Below are positions 49,212-60,272 of a stretch of DNA of 64,000 nucleotides, piece after piece. How positions within the stretch are numbered: the first letter of the stretch is position 1; every line of letters begins with the position of its first letter. The DNA is taken from NCBI GenBank assembly GCA_905182995.1, contig CAJJDP010000034.1, forward strand, positions 248,001 through 312,000, written 5' to 3'. Under the pieces are notes generated by a model that did not search any database, had not been told where the DNA came from, and saw only the letters and a list, made by a program, of their open reading frames with translations. The position numbers were made by a program, and so were the translations under genes. The stretch comes from Paramecium octaurelia (taxonomy: Eukaryota; Ciliophora; Oligohymenophorea; Peniculida; Parameciidae).

Positions 49212-50401
49212 ATGTATCAAAAATCTGAACTTGGGATTAATTGTCCTGTACATGGTGATTGTGAGAATGCAATTTTGGTTTGTTTTAGCAGATCATGTAA
49301 AAGCTATAGAATTTTTTGTGAATCATGCAATAGAAACGAACACCCTAGTAGTTGCCGTCCAGATCACTATAAATTCGAAAAAATAATTTCAAAGTTTTAG
49401 GAAATTGAGAAATAATGTGAAAGTTTAGAATAGGATTTGAAATTGACAGCTGGAGAAATAAGGAAACTTTTCGATTAAATAATTTAAATAATTACAAAGA
49501 AATATCAATACTCGAAATAGAGATTGGAAGAATTAAATTCAAAATAATTACATTAAGCCTTAGATAATGTCATTAAATATGATGAATTTGAAAATAACTA
49601 TTTTTAGGATATTAAGAAAATATCTAAAAATCTGATTAAGGAATTGCAAACCTTACTCACAGAGTTGAAATTAGAGGAAGAAGTAGGCACAAAAGTATTA
49701 GATCCTAAAGCAAAATTAGAATACTTTTATCAAAAAGGTTATGAATTATTAATTTTGGAGGTCAATCATTCTATGAAAATGATAATTATGAATAAGCAAT
49801 TGAATAATTAGACATGACATTACTCATTGATTCAAACCATGTTAACTCTTTATATTTAAAAGGTATAAAATAGCATTAAAGTATTAGCTGACTGCCTAAG
49901 ATTGCTTGGCAATTACACTGATGCAATAACATTGGCAGATAAATCTTTGTGTTTGGATTCAAACAATGTCAATTCATTAAATACAAAAGGTATAAAATTA
50001 ACTTTAATATATTATTAGCTGACGCTTTATTAATGCTTGGTAATCACACGGAGGCATTACTATTTGCTGATAAAGCTTTGTAAATTGATCCAAAGCATCC
50101 CAAATTATTACGTACAAAAGGTTATTTTTCTTTTCTAAATAGGTGAATCATTAAGATAGTTGGGTTAATATGAGAATTCCATTACGATTTTAGATCAAGC
50201 ATTGGATTAAGATCCAAATGATTCATATTCTCTAGCTAGCAAAGGTTTATTTTTATAATTATTGATTAAGGAGCATGTTTACAAAAGCTAAAAAAATACA
50301 ATGAAGCCATTTAATCTTACAATAAAGCTCTTCAGAATAGTCCATCATTTTAGTGGGCTCAAGATAGGAAAAGTATATTTGAATTAACATATTATAGATG
50401 A
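49212..50401 (+). CDS. B-box-like zinc / coiled-coil / TPR protein
   Basis: This gene encodes 354 residues. Introns lie at 49738-49760, 49863-49887, 49990-50018, 50121-50142 and 50245-50270, and the sum is exactly 355 codons. Residues about 9-55 hold a Cys/His cluster: CPVHGDC, CFSRSC, CESC, then His and Cys of NEHPSSCRPDH, like a B-box. A coiled coil follows (about 60-170). Five TPR units come next (GQSFYENDNYEQAIEQLD; ADCLRLLGNYTDAITLADK; ADALLMLGNHTEALLFADK; GESLRQLGQYENSITILDQ; GACLQKLKKYNEAIQSYNK). All five introns fall at the same codon position (AAA G|gt) between repeats. ATG 49212 is chosen because the upstream frame lacks another ATG. It is a probable scaffold protein. Confidence 0.85.
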
Positions 50402-51658
50402 ATGTGAGAAGTTATTATAGAAAAAATCATGAATCAAATGACAATTTTATATTATATATTGGCAAGAGTCATCCACTATATATATTTAAATTAAATTTCA
50501 ACAAATTTAACATAATTAACAAATCTATAAGTCATAATTTTTACTATATGTAGTAAGAATTTATTCTTTATTGGCTGCAGGAATATATTAAATGGCATAT
50601 TTTAAAACAATTAACCTCAGTAGTTGTATATTAGTTATGGTTTTAGAGGAGGTTTCATTTTACAAAAGTATATGATTAATTTATGGTTTTATAATAGTGA
50701 AAACCTGAAGGATATAATGATAAGAAATAATCCAAAAATGAATTTCAAAGCTATTTTTAAAGAAAACAAATAAAAGTAATTTATTTGTGAATTTATATTT
50801 TAAATAATATTTCTAAAAACCGATAATATTTCTATCTGATGAAACTGTAATAGGTAATGAGATAGGAGCCTTAGAGAAGATTTTCTCAATATTAATGTGT
50901 GAATTGCAAAGACGATTTTATTAATTTAAAATATATTTCTTTCTTGATGAGGCTTTAGATTACCATGATATTTATTTGCCCAAATTATTCCTAATGAAAA
51001 ATATGGGATCAGTTAAATGCCATTATTTTAAGAATCTTGCTTAATAGTAATAAAATCAAATATTAAATAAAGAAAAGGGGAGGAAAATAAAAGAATTCAT
51101 AGATAAAATTAATGGAAATAAATTTATAAGTTGTGAGGTTATCTTTTAATAATGAATAAGATATTTAATATTATTTGATAAATAGATTACTTTAGAATAA
51201 ATTTTCTAAAGTAATTTCGTTTAGTAATATTATGAATTAAATAATTGAAAGTTTGGTTGTTTATAGATATAAATTTAATCAAATGAAGAAATCAAAAAAA
51301 GATTACTCCAATTTAAAATTAAATACAGAATACAAAAAAATCAACTTAGATGCAATTAATTGATGGCAAAAGTTTTATAAATCAGCATCATTACCTTGTA
51401 TAAATAACTCGACCTACTATCAAGAGAATGATAATCAGAATTATTCTTAAATTTATAGCCGTCATGTTTAGATTCACTTCTCAAAGTCCTATGTAATAAT
51501 TAGATATATTGATACACATTCGTTATTTATTAATTTATTTTATCTAATTTCTTCTCTACATTATTTAGGTTCCTTAATTATGCTCTTTTTTTCCTACAAT
51601 ACTTCCATAACTTATAATTACACAATTTTGTACTTCTTTTTGTATATGATAATTTTGA
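50402..51658. pseudogene. gap with decayed coding-like blocks
   Basis: On the + strand two adjoining open blocks in different frames read like one protein. The first runs to about 50,850 (SENLKDIMIRNNPKMNFKAI). The second is 50,742-51,155 (EIGALEKIFSILMCELQRRF; LDEALDYHDIYLPKLFLMKN). They are followed by further TGA-broken sequence to about 51,420. No intron joins them. It is probably a dead gene copy of unknown family. Confidence 0.35.
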
Positions 51659-52351
51659 ACAATTAGACTTTATTCTATTAAAACTTATTCAAGATAAATT
51701 TAACAATTAAGTCCTCCAATCTATTATGTTTATAATTTAATAGCACTATAGCCAGTGCTTAAATCAGGATTAACCTATATCCTTATATAAGTCTCATAGT
51801 TTCTTTTGGCCTCATAGAATCGTTAAAATAAAAATACACTAATTCTAGAAGTTGAGATTTATATTGGAACACCAATCTAAATTCTCCATAGACTTAAAGA
51901 CCGAAACGCGGATCCCCCTTCACATCTGAGCCAAAGTCTATTTAATCTGATTTATTTTCACCTTTAGTTGGCTACAAGAATTTACAAGTAAAATATTATT
52001 AGTATTGAAATTAAATAAATTAATCTCCTTTTGCACTAATAAACCCTTCCTACTTTTGATGACTTTAGGTCTGTTAGAGTAGACTTATTTGATATTCGAA
52101 AATAGAAGGTCATTTTTCAGATCCCCTTTGTGTTCCTTATCTAACTCTAGGGGCTTTGTTTATCCTCTAGGGAACATCCCCCTAGCAAGAAACATAGAAT
52201 AGAACAAGTTGAATCTGTATTTTCAATCGGTCATACCGTTTAGTCAGGTCAACTCACGTCTATTTATAATCAAAGTGAAAGGAATACCATTTATAAAACA
52301 AAATCATATTTTGTGATTGGAGAAGAGACTTCCCAAGTTCCTTATTTCTGA
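51659..52351 (+). CDS. 230-codon open frame, no start codon found
   Basis: The frame between TGA 51656-51658 and TGA 52349-52351 is open for 230 codons and reads like protein (SPPIYYVYNLIALQPVLKSG; PTFDDFRSVRVDLFDIRKQK; RIEQVESVFSIGHTVQSGQL). The segment 51,880-52,330 is clearly richer in G/C than its surroundings, as real exons are here. No ATG near the 5' end was found, so the first exon is missing or the gene is truncated. Family unknown. Confidence 0.4.
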
Positions 52352-52442
52352 ATATTCTTCTATTAGGTTCAGAAATAAATATATGATTGCTTCTAGTGAT
52401 AAGAGAGTTAATTATAAATGATTTTATCGATGAATTAATTGA

Positions 52443-52670
52443 AACTAAGATAAAGAGTTAATTCGAGCTTATTTAAATCTAAGTAATAAATTAGATCTTT
52501 CATCAGCTATCAATTGTTTTGCTAGGGAATAATGTCAAGTTATTTATTTATTTGCTTGGCTTTAGATTTATCCAAAAAAATAGTTACAGGATGATATTCG
52601 TATTAGATTTGATATACTCTCTCTTATTAAAACCTTAAGATAATTGAAGTGTTTGTTTAAATAATCATGA
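52443..52670 (+). pseudogene. coding-like block, broken gene remnant
   Basis: This 76-codon open block lies between two TGA codons and reads like a helical protein (KELIRAYLNLSNKLDLSSAI; QLQDDIRIRFDILSLIKTLR). It has no ATG. The segment just before it (FIDELIETKIK) continues the same sense in another frame, so a frame change is likely. The same block appears at 53956-54183 because of the contig overlap. Confidence 0.35.
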
Positions 52671-53292
52671 AAAATATTCTTAGAAATAAAGAAATTTGAT
52701 ACAAAATATATTAATTTTTTTTCATGATGATGAAAATAGTAATTGGAAAAGTAACCTTTTATAAACACAAAATAAAAAGAATGACAAAGATTAAATTCAT
52801 TAGTCTATGATAGAATATCTGCTCTATCGCTAATAAATTAATGAGCTTTCTTTTTTTATCAAAATTTTTAATGCATATTCTATTTTTTTGATAATAAATG
52901 CCTCCTCTAATGTTACTTTGTGTTGATTCTAAAGCAATAAATATTATTCTATGATATTATGACTTATACTAAAAGCTCTAATCTGGTAGTTTATTTAAAT
53001 AGTTCTATGGTTTATTTTCATTAATTTGACTCTTCGTTTTTTATAAATAAAGAAAAGAAATTTGAAATTCAATGTTGATGATTATATATCATCGCTTAAA
53101 ATAAAATGATCTCATTTTTAAGATAAAGAACTCATTTAAAAGTACCATCTAATTAAGTTTGAAAGGGTATTTCAATATTTTAATAAAAATATTATCTTTT
53201 TATTTATTTATTAGGTATATTTTGATTTTGATTATTGAATTCTTTTTATAAGCAATTTATATTTTACAAAAGTTTTGTATTATGGAAATAAT

Positions 53293-53864
53293 ATGAATTT
53301 AAGAGGTCGAGAGGAACTTATAAAATAGATAAAAGAGAGCAATTTTAACTTTAATCCTTTAGAAATTTTGGATATTGAGTAATCAAAAGATGTAAGAGAT
53401 GGATTTATTCGAGCAATATAATCAAAATAGATTACCAAAAGAATTGCAGCCACTTTAGCATTTGATTAAATTTCAACAACAGAACCTAACAGGTATATTG
53501 AAGTCATTAATATGAAGGGATATTATAAATTAAATATACAAAAGTATGGAATAAATGAGGCAGTCCTAATTTCTGATATTGAATATTTAAGTGAAAAAAT
53601 AAAAAATAACAAATAACAGTAAGTACAAGAGGAGAATTTACTTTATATTTGTTGCAGATCTGGATATTATAAATGTTTAGAACTACTTCTCAAAATTGGT
53701 TTAGACATAGAATCAAAACTGGATACAAATAGTATTCTTTTGCATGAGGCTAGTTTTTATGGACAGGAAGACATTATTTGGTTATTAATGAGTTATGGGG
53801 CTAACAATAATATCAAAAATACTTTAGGTAACTTTCCTTTAGATGAAGCTAGAACTGATTAGAT
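53293..53864 (+). CDS. ankyrin-repeat protein, 5' part (copy cut by contig end)
   Basis: This is the same gene as 54806-56052, reading MNLRGREELIKQIKESNFNF onward. It stops at the contig boundary at 53865. It should be regarded as the same locus and not as an extra gene. Confidence 0.6.
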
Positions 53865-53865
53865 N
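53865..53865. other. assembly join (single N)
   Basis: A single ambiguous base joins two contigs. The 1,512 bp before it reappear directly after it. Confidence 0.95.
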
Positions 53866-55377
53866 TATTCTTCTATTAGGTTCAGAAATAAATATATGAT
53901 TGCTTCTAGTGATAAGAGAGTTAATTATAAATGATTTTATCGATGAATTAATTGAAACTAAGATAAAGAGTTAATTCGAGCTTATTTAAATCTAAGTAAT
54001 AAATTAGATCTTTCATCAGCTATCAATTGTTTTGCTAGGGAATAATGTCAAGTTATTTATTTATTTGCTTGGCTTTAGATTTATCCAAAAAAATAGTTAC
54101 AGGATGATATTCGTATTAGATTTGATATACTCTCTCTTATTAAAACCTTAAGATAATTGAAGTGTTTGTTTAAATAATCATGAAAAATATTCTTAGAAAT
54201 AAAGAAATTTGATACAAAATATATTAATTTTTTTTCATGATGATGAAAATAGTAATTGGAAAAGTAACCTTTTATAAACACAAAATAAAAAGAATGACAA
54301 AGATTAAATTCATTAGTCTATGATAGAATATCTGCTCTATCGCTAATAAATTAATGAGCTTTCTTTTTTTATCAAAATTTTTAATGCATATTCTATTTTT
54401 TTGATAATAAATGCCTCCTCTAATGTTACTTTGTGTTGATTCTAAAGCAATAAATATTATTCTATGATATTATGACTTATACTAAAAGCTCTAATCTGGT
54501 AGTTTATTTAAATAGTTCTATGGTTTATTTTCATTAATTTGACTCTTCGTTTTTTATAAATAAAGAAAAGAAATTTGAAATTCAATGTTGATGATTATAT
54601 ATCATCGCTTAAAATAAAATGATCTCATTTTTAAGATAAAGAACTCATTTAAAAGTACCATCTAATTAAGTTTGAAAGGGTATTTCAATATTTTAATAAA
54701 AATATTATCTTTTTATTTATTTATTAGGTATATTTTGATTTTGATTATTGAATTCTTTTTATAAGCAATTTATATTTTACAAAAGTTTTGTATTATGGAA
54801 ATAATATGAATTTAAGAGGTCGAGAGGAACTTATAAAATAGATAAAAGAGAGCAATTTTAACTTTAATCCTTTAGAAATTTTGGATATTGAGTAATCAAA
54901 AGATGTAAGAGATGGATTTATTCGAGCAATATAATCAAAATAGATTACCAAAAGAATTGCAGCCACTTTAGCATTTGATTAAATTTCAACAACAGAACCT
55001 AACAGGTATATTGAAGTCATTAATATGAAGGGATATTATAAATTAAATATACAAAAGTATGGAATAAATGAGGCAGTCCTAATTTCTGATATTGAATATT
55101 TAAGTGAAAAAATAAAAAATAACAAATAACAGTAAGTACAAGAGGAGAATTTACTTTATATTTGTTGCAGATCTGGATATTATAAATGTTTAGAACTACT
55201 TCTCAAAATTGGTTTAGACATAGAATCAAAACTGGATACAAATAGTATTCTTTTGCATGAGGCTAGTTTTTATGGACAGGAAGACATTATTTGGTTATTA
55301 ATGAGTTATGGGGCTAACAATAATATCAAAAATACTTTAGGTAACTTTCCTTTAGATGAAGCTAGAACTGATTAGAT
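53866..55377. repeat. second copy of contig overlap A
   Basis: This is a copy of 52353-53864 (offset 1,513). Beyond 55377 the sequence continues uniquely into the rest of the ankyrin gene, so this contig extends the previous one. Confidence 0.9.
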
Positions 55378-56237
55378 TAAATAAAGAATCATAAGTAATT
55401 CAGAGGATAAAATATTAACAATTTTTAAAGAATTAAAACAAGAAGGATTAGCTGAATGTATTCAAAGATCAGAGGATGGCAATATGATTAGGATATACAG
55501 AAAAATGAAACATCCTAATATTTAAAAATTGTTAAGTAGAAATCTAAATATTGTCATTGCTTTCATTGGACCTTATTTAAAATTTAAGACCAATTTAGAT
55601 GTGGGATTATAGCCAGCTGGCATAAAAACTAAATATGGAACAGTCGAGGCACAAGATGATTATTTTCTAGTATATGGGAGATCAGGGGAAAATAATTGGA
55701 GAAGAGCTATTTTCACTAGTCCAAGTCCTTTTTATGCAGCTGATGTAGTATACTCATAAAGAATTGAAAGTTCAGGACAATAATATTGTTGTCTTGTTGA
55801 AGTATTAATAAAACATGGTTCATATGAAGGATTTAATCAGCAATCTTATCTAGAGATTATAAGATTATTCATGAACCAAAAAATGTTGAATATAGAACTG
55901 AATGCAGTGATGATCCCCCATTAATTCAAATAAGTGAAGAGGAGGTTATTGCTTTTTCTGCTCTATTTTTGAAAGATTAATATTTATAGAATCAAATATA
56001 TTATGATGAATTGTGGCAATTACTTGACAATTTTAGCGCTATTGGATTTTGACTGTTGAACAAATTTTGATGTTATTGAAATATTTTGTATATTAATTAA
56101 AATATTATGAAAAAAATGAACATATATCATATACACGTTTGATGCAGTTATAACTTTGATATAAGGGTTATTCTTGACTCTACGTTTGCACATTGATTTT
56201 TAAAATCAAAGGAGAGGTTTATAAGAATTTATTAGAA
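54731..56237. repeat. first copy of contig overlap B
   Basis: This 1,507-bp segment is repeated at 56239-57745 (offset 1,508) and ends exactly at the second single N. It holds the whole ankyrin gene. Confidence 0.9.
54806..56052 (+). CDS. ankyrin-repeat protein with unrecognised C-terminal domain
   Basis: The gene starts MNLRGREELIKQIKESNFNF. Residues about 125-190 carry two ankyrin repeats (NLLYICCRSGYYKCLELLLK and LLHEASFYGQEDIIWLLMSY). The C-terminal 200 residues (NIVIAFIGPYLKFKTNLDVG; IFTSPSPFYAADVVYSQRIE; YCCLVEVLIKHGSYEG) form a conserved-looking domain I do not recognise with confidence. No intron is needed. Near the C terminus the reading changes frame once. The first frame runs on to a different stop; the second ends at TGA 56050-56052 (YDELWQLLDNFSAIGF). 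Both contig copies agree, so the change is in the assembled sequence and not a one-contig error. The gene is active or recently decayed. Confidence 0.65.
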
Positions 56238-56238
56238 N
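56238..56238. other. assembly join (single N)
   Basis: This is the second ambiguous base, with the same overlap pattern as at 53865. The contig between the two Ns is only about 2.4 kb long. Confidence 0.95.
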
Positions 56239-57745
56239 TATTTTGATTTTGATTATTGAATTCTTTTTATAAGCAATTTATATTTTACAAAAGTTTTGTA
56301 TTATGGAAATAATATGAATTTAAGAGGTCGAGAGGAACTTATAAAATAGATAAAAGAGAGCAATTTTAACTTTAATCCTTTAGAAATTTTGGATATTGAG
56401 TAATCAAAAGATGTAAGAGATGGATTTATTCGAGCAATATAATCAAAATAGATTACCAAAAGAATTGCAGCCACTTTAGCATTTGATTAAATTTCAACAA
56501 CAGAACCTAACAGGTATATTGAAGTCATTAATATGAAGGGATATTATAAATTAAATATACAAAAGTATGGAATAAATGAGGCAGTCCTAATTTCTGATAT
56601 TGAATATTTAAGTGAAAAAATAAAAAATAACAAATAACAGTAAGTACAAGAGGAGAATTTACTTTATATTTGTTGCAGATCTGGATATTATAAATGTTTA
56701 GAACTACTTCTCAAAATTGGTTTAGACATAGAATCAAAACTGGATACAAATAGTATTCTTTTGCATGAGGCTAGTTTTTATGGACAGGAAGACATTATTT
56801 GGTTATTAATGAGTTATGGGGCTAACAATAATATCAAAAATACTTTAGGTAACTTTCCTTTAGATGAAGCTAGAACTGATTAGATTAAATAAAGAATCAT
56901 AAGTAATTCAGAGGATAAAATATTAACAATTTTTAAAGAATTAAAACAAGAAGGATTAGCTGAATGTATTCAAAGATCAGAGGATGGCAATATGATTAGG
57001 ATATACAGAAAAATGAAACATCCTAATATTTAAAAATTGTTAAGTAGAAATCTAAATATTGTCATTGCTTTCATTGGACCTTATTTAAAATTTAAGACCA
57101 ATTTAGATGTGGGATTATAGCCAGCTGGCATAAAAACTAAATATGGAACAGTCGAGGCACAAGATGATTATTTTCTAGTATATGGGAGATCAGGGGAAAA
57201 TAATTGGAGAAGAGCTATTTTCACTAGTCCAAGTCCTTTTTATGCAGCTGATGTAGTATACTCATAAAGAATTGAAAGTTCAGGACAATAATATTGTTGT
57301 CTTGTTGAAGTATTAATAAAACATGGTTCATATGAAGGATTTAATCAGCAATCTTATCTAGAGATTATAAGATTATTCATGAACCAAAAAATGTTGAATA
57401 TAGAACTGAATGCAGTGATGATCCCCCATTAATTCAAATAAGTGAAGAGGAGGTTATTGCTTTTTCTGCTCTATTTTTGAAAGATTAATATTTATAGAAT
57501 CAAATATATTATGATGAATTGTGGCAATTACTTGACAATTTTAGCGCTATTGGATTTTGACTGTTGAACAAATTTTGATGTTATTGAAATATTTTGTATA
57601 TTAATTAAAATATTATGAAAAAAATGAACATATATCATATACACGTTTGATGCAGTTATAACTTTGATATAAGGGTTATTCTTGACTCTACGTTTGCACA
57701 TTGATTTTTAAAATCAAAGGAGAGGTTTATAAGAATTTATTAGAA
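56239..57745. repeat. second copy of contig overlap B
   Basis: This is a copy of 54731-56237. After 57745 unique sequence resumes. Confidence 0.9.
56314..57560 (+). CDS. ankyrin-repeat protein (overlap copy of 54806-56052)
   Basis: This has the same sequence as 54806-56052, including the frame change near the 3' end. It most likely represents the same single locus. Confidence 0.6.
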
Positions 57746-58336
57746 TAGCTTTAATTTCAACAAACTACTTTTCTGTAAGGCTATATAACGTTGAAGTTCT
57801 GAATTTCGATAAATCTTCATAACATTCTTATTAATACTATTTAAGGAAGAATTTAACCTAAATTAATGAGAATACTTGTGCTAAATGTGCTAGGTCATTA
57901 AAACTAAATTCTCAAATTAGGCTAATACAATTAAGATCAATTCTGAATAAGAAAATGCTTTTTTCACTATTGATACTAGAATTAAGGAATAGTTAAGTTT
58001 GTTTCAATTATTATTTATCTAAATATATTAATTACAGATCTAACTTCGGGTTACTATTTGCAGATAAAGTGATTCTTTTGCATAAGGTAGATATTAACTA
58101 GTGCTGATGAAACTGAGAAGTAGTATTATAGTAATTAGGCTATCAATCTCTACAGATAGTTTATTGAGTTGAAATACAACTTAATCTTGAAGTCAAATAA
58201 TTATTTAATTACGATTTATTTAATTAGTGCTGGTATTATCATAGAGCTAATGCATTGAGTAAGAAATGAAATTTAATTAAATTGTGCTATTCCATTTTTA
58301 AGGGTTGAAAATTTGTATAATATTAATTTATCATAT
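57561..58336. pseudogene. gap with decayed coding-like blocks
   Basis: The + strand shows short open blocks that read like protein in changing frames, for example SADETEKQYYSNQAINLYRQ near 58,095-58,260, a TPR-like phrase. No model with introns could be built. It is probably another degraded TPR-type gene. ORFs near 57,760-58,100 are open but featureless. Confidence 0.3.
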
Positions 58337-59955
58337 TCAAAACCTTGATAATTCATATATTTGATATTTCATTTCCACATTATCCCAAGCTACTAAATAC
58401 TACCCATCATGATTTAACGCTCCAAAAATGCAATTAGATTTAAAGATAATCTTTTTGAATATTTTTAATTAGTTATTATTTGATTATTTGATCACATAAA
58501 CGTATTCTTTGTGCTTAACAATCAATAAATCCTTTTAAAGACATTAACAGATTGGAAAAAACTCGAATCAAAAATATCATTATTAACTGTTAAATTTACT
58601 TTTTTTTCCAAATTTTCTTGGTAAATATTTTATTCGCTTAGTTCAAATGTGCTAATGCAATTCTCACTATATTTGCTTCCTGTCACCCATATAAATGAGG
58701 TATCACTTATAAAGAATAGTCTGCACCCTTCTTCTTTAATTGATTATGTAACTATATATCCAAATTACCAAATAAGATTATTGGATTTCTTCCAAATTAT
58801 TATTTATTAATCCTTACCACAAGAAACTAAAGTATCCTCATATTTATTTAAACTTAAACTAAAAATAGTATCCTTATGTCGATCTAATGAATAGCAAAAA
58901 GTTAATGCATTCTCGAAATTATCATATTACCAAATTTTTATTGATTTATCTTTTCCGCCAGAGAAAAGCTAATTTTCAGCTTGATTGAGAATAAAACAAT
59001 TTATTCCATCAGTATGTTCCACAAAAGGTTAAGAGCTTTACCATTCCTATCCCTGATCGTATGTATAAGGGCCAACCTAATCCTAATCCTAATCCATAGG
59101 GCTTATTTATGATAATATATAACTCTACGCACAAAGTTCTGAACTTAATCTCCAACATCGAATAGAATTATCATAGCCAGCTGATATGAAACTATTGCTT
59201 TACTTACTAAATTGAAGACAACTTATAGTATCTGTGTGTCCAATAAGGGTGCACCTCTCATTCAAATTTCCTTAATTAAAATCCCAGACTTTAATTTCAG
59301 AATTGACTCCTGATATCATGTACTATCCATATTAATTAAAGGCAATTGCAAAACAATCCATTTCTTAAGGAATTACTTGATCACTTAATTTAATATGTTA
59401 ACTGTTATCAATTTCATTTAACCTTAAGACACATTGTGAATACAATTCAACCTTTCTAAGAGCAGATAATCCCCCATTAATACTGTTACAATATTATGTA
59501 TTAGTTTATATTATTTAATTAATAATTTCTTCTTTATCAAATAAATATCCTTCTCCATTATAAATTATAGTGTCTAATTCTCTAAAAAACGAGAAATTTT
59601 AATCTTCTACCACTCTAAGAAGGGCATTTTTCCAATCGCTTGATTACGTTGTCAATTAGTCAAACTATTAGTATACTGAAAGCTTTAAATTATTTAATAA
59701 GATCTAAAACTATTCTACCAAACTCAAAGGTGTTTTTATAATTTCTTAAAGCTGTTTTCTTCTTTATGTTTTATTCATTGTAATCTTTTCCATTAATTTA
59801 TTATATCCAATCCAATTCGACCTTCCTTCAGAATTTTACATGCAAACATTACATAACAAACGCTACTCTGTGAATAAGTCTCTATCTAATAATACTATTT
59901 GGATAGGCTGCCCATGATTTTGGGTACATCTGAGTTCTTCATCTTATTATATCAT
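58337..59955 (-). CDS. zinc-motif WD40 protein
   Basis: This gene encodes 530 residues with one 26-nt intron (gttaat...cgag, near 58585-58610); the sum is exactly 531 codons. Residues about 9-38 hold C-x3-H-G ... C-x2-C (CTQNHGQPIQ ... LLCNVC), similar to the first half of a B-box and to the start of the TPR gene at 49212. A coiled-coil region follows. WD40 repeats start near residue 200 (LIGHTDTISCLQFSKQSNSF...IRCWR; VEHTDGINCFILNQAENQLF...IKIWQ; LDRHKDTIFSLSLNKYEDTL...IIIWK). A short (Asp-Gln)n tract interrupts one loop (MDQDQDQVGP). The last 70 residues match the end of the WD40 protein at 39723-40772, so the two are paralogues. Confidence 0.85.
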
Positions 59956-60272
59956 TGTATGTCTTTTGAGAATATAATTTATAAATCAAATATTCATTTA
60001 TTTACTAATTCAATCTTGTATTTATATAGCAAAATATATTTAGTATTTATTACTAACTAAAGAATTAATGTAATCTCAATTAGGGTTACGATTTCATTAT
60101 TTATAAATGAATTAATAATTTGTGAATAACTATAAGTATGTTTTTTTTATTTTAATGTAAAATTTAACTTGATTCAAAAACATTTTGATTGATGTAAAGG
60201 AAATTTATTAGACATAGTAGAAGTGAACTAATCTTATAATTATAGCTTTTTAATTAGTTAATTTTTATGAAA
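59956..60272. other. AT-rich intergenic spacer
   Basis: This is the spacer between the zinc/WD40 gene and the repeat gene, both on the minus strand. A frame runs open through it but has no protein-like content. I see nothing else. Confidence 0.4.

Larger units (their letters stand above)
52353..53864. repeat. 1,512-bp segment, first copy of contig overlap A
   Basis: This segment is identical to 53866-55377 at every base compared (offset 1,513). It ends exactly at the single N at 53865. The repeat starts on the first base after the N. That pattern is an unmerged overlap between two assembled contigs rather than a biological tandem duplication. It contains a 76-codon coding-like block (52443-52670) and the 5' part of the ankyrin gene. 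Confidence 0.9.

Noticed and set aside
53293-57560. A tandem family of three ankyrin genes
   Set aside because: The copies are identical and bounded by single Ns at exactly the ends expected for contig overlaps.
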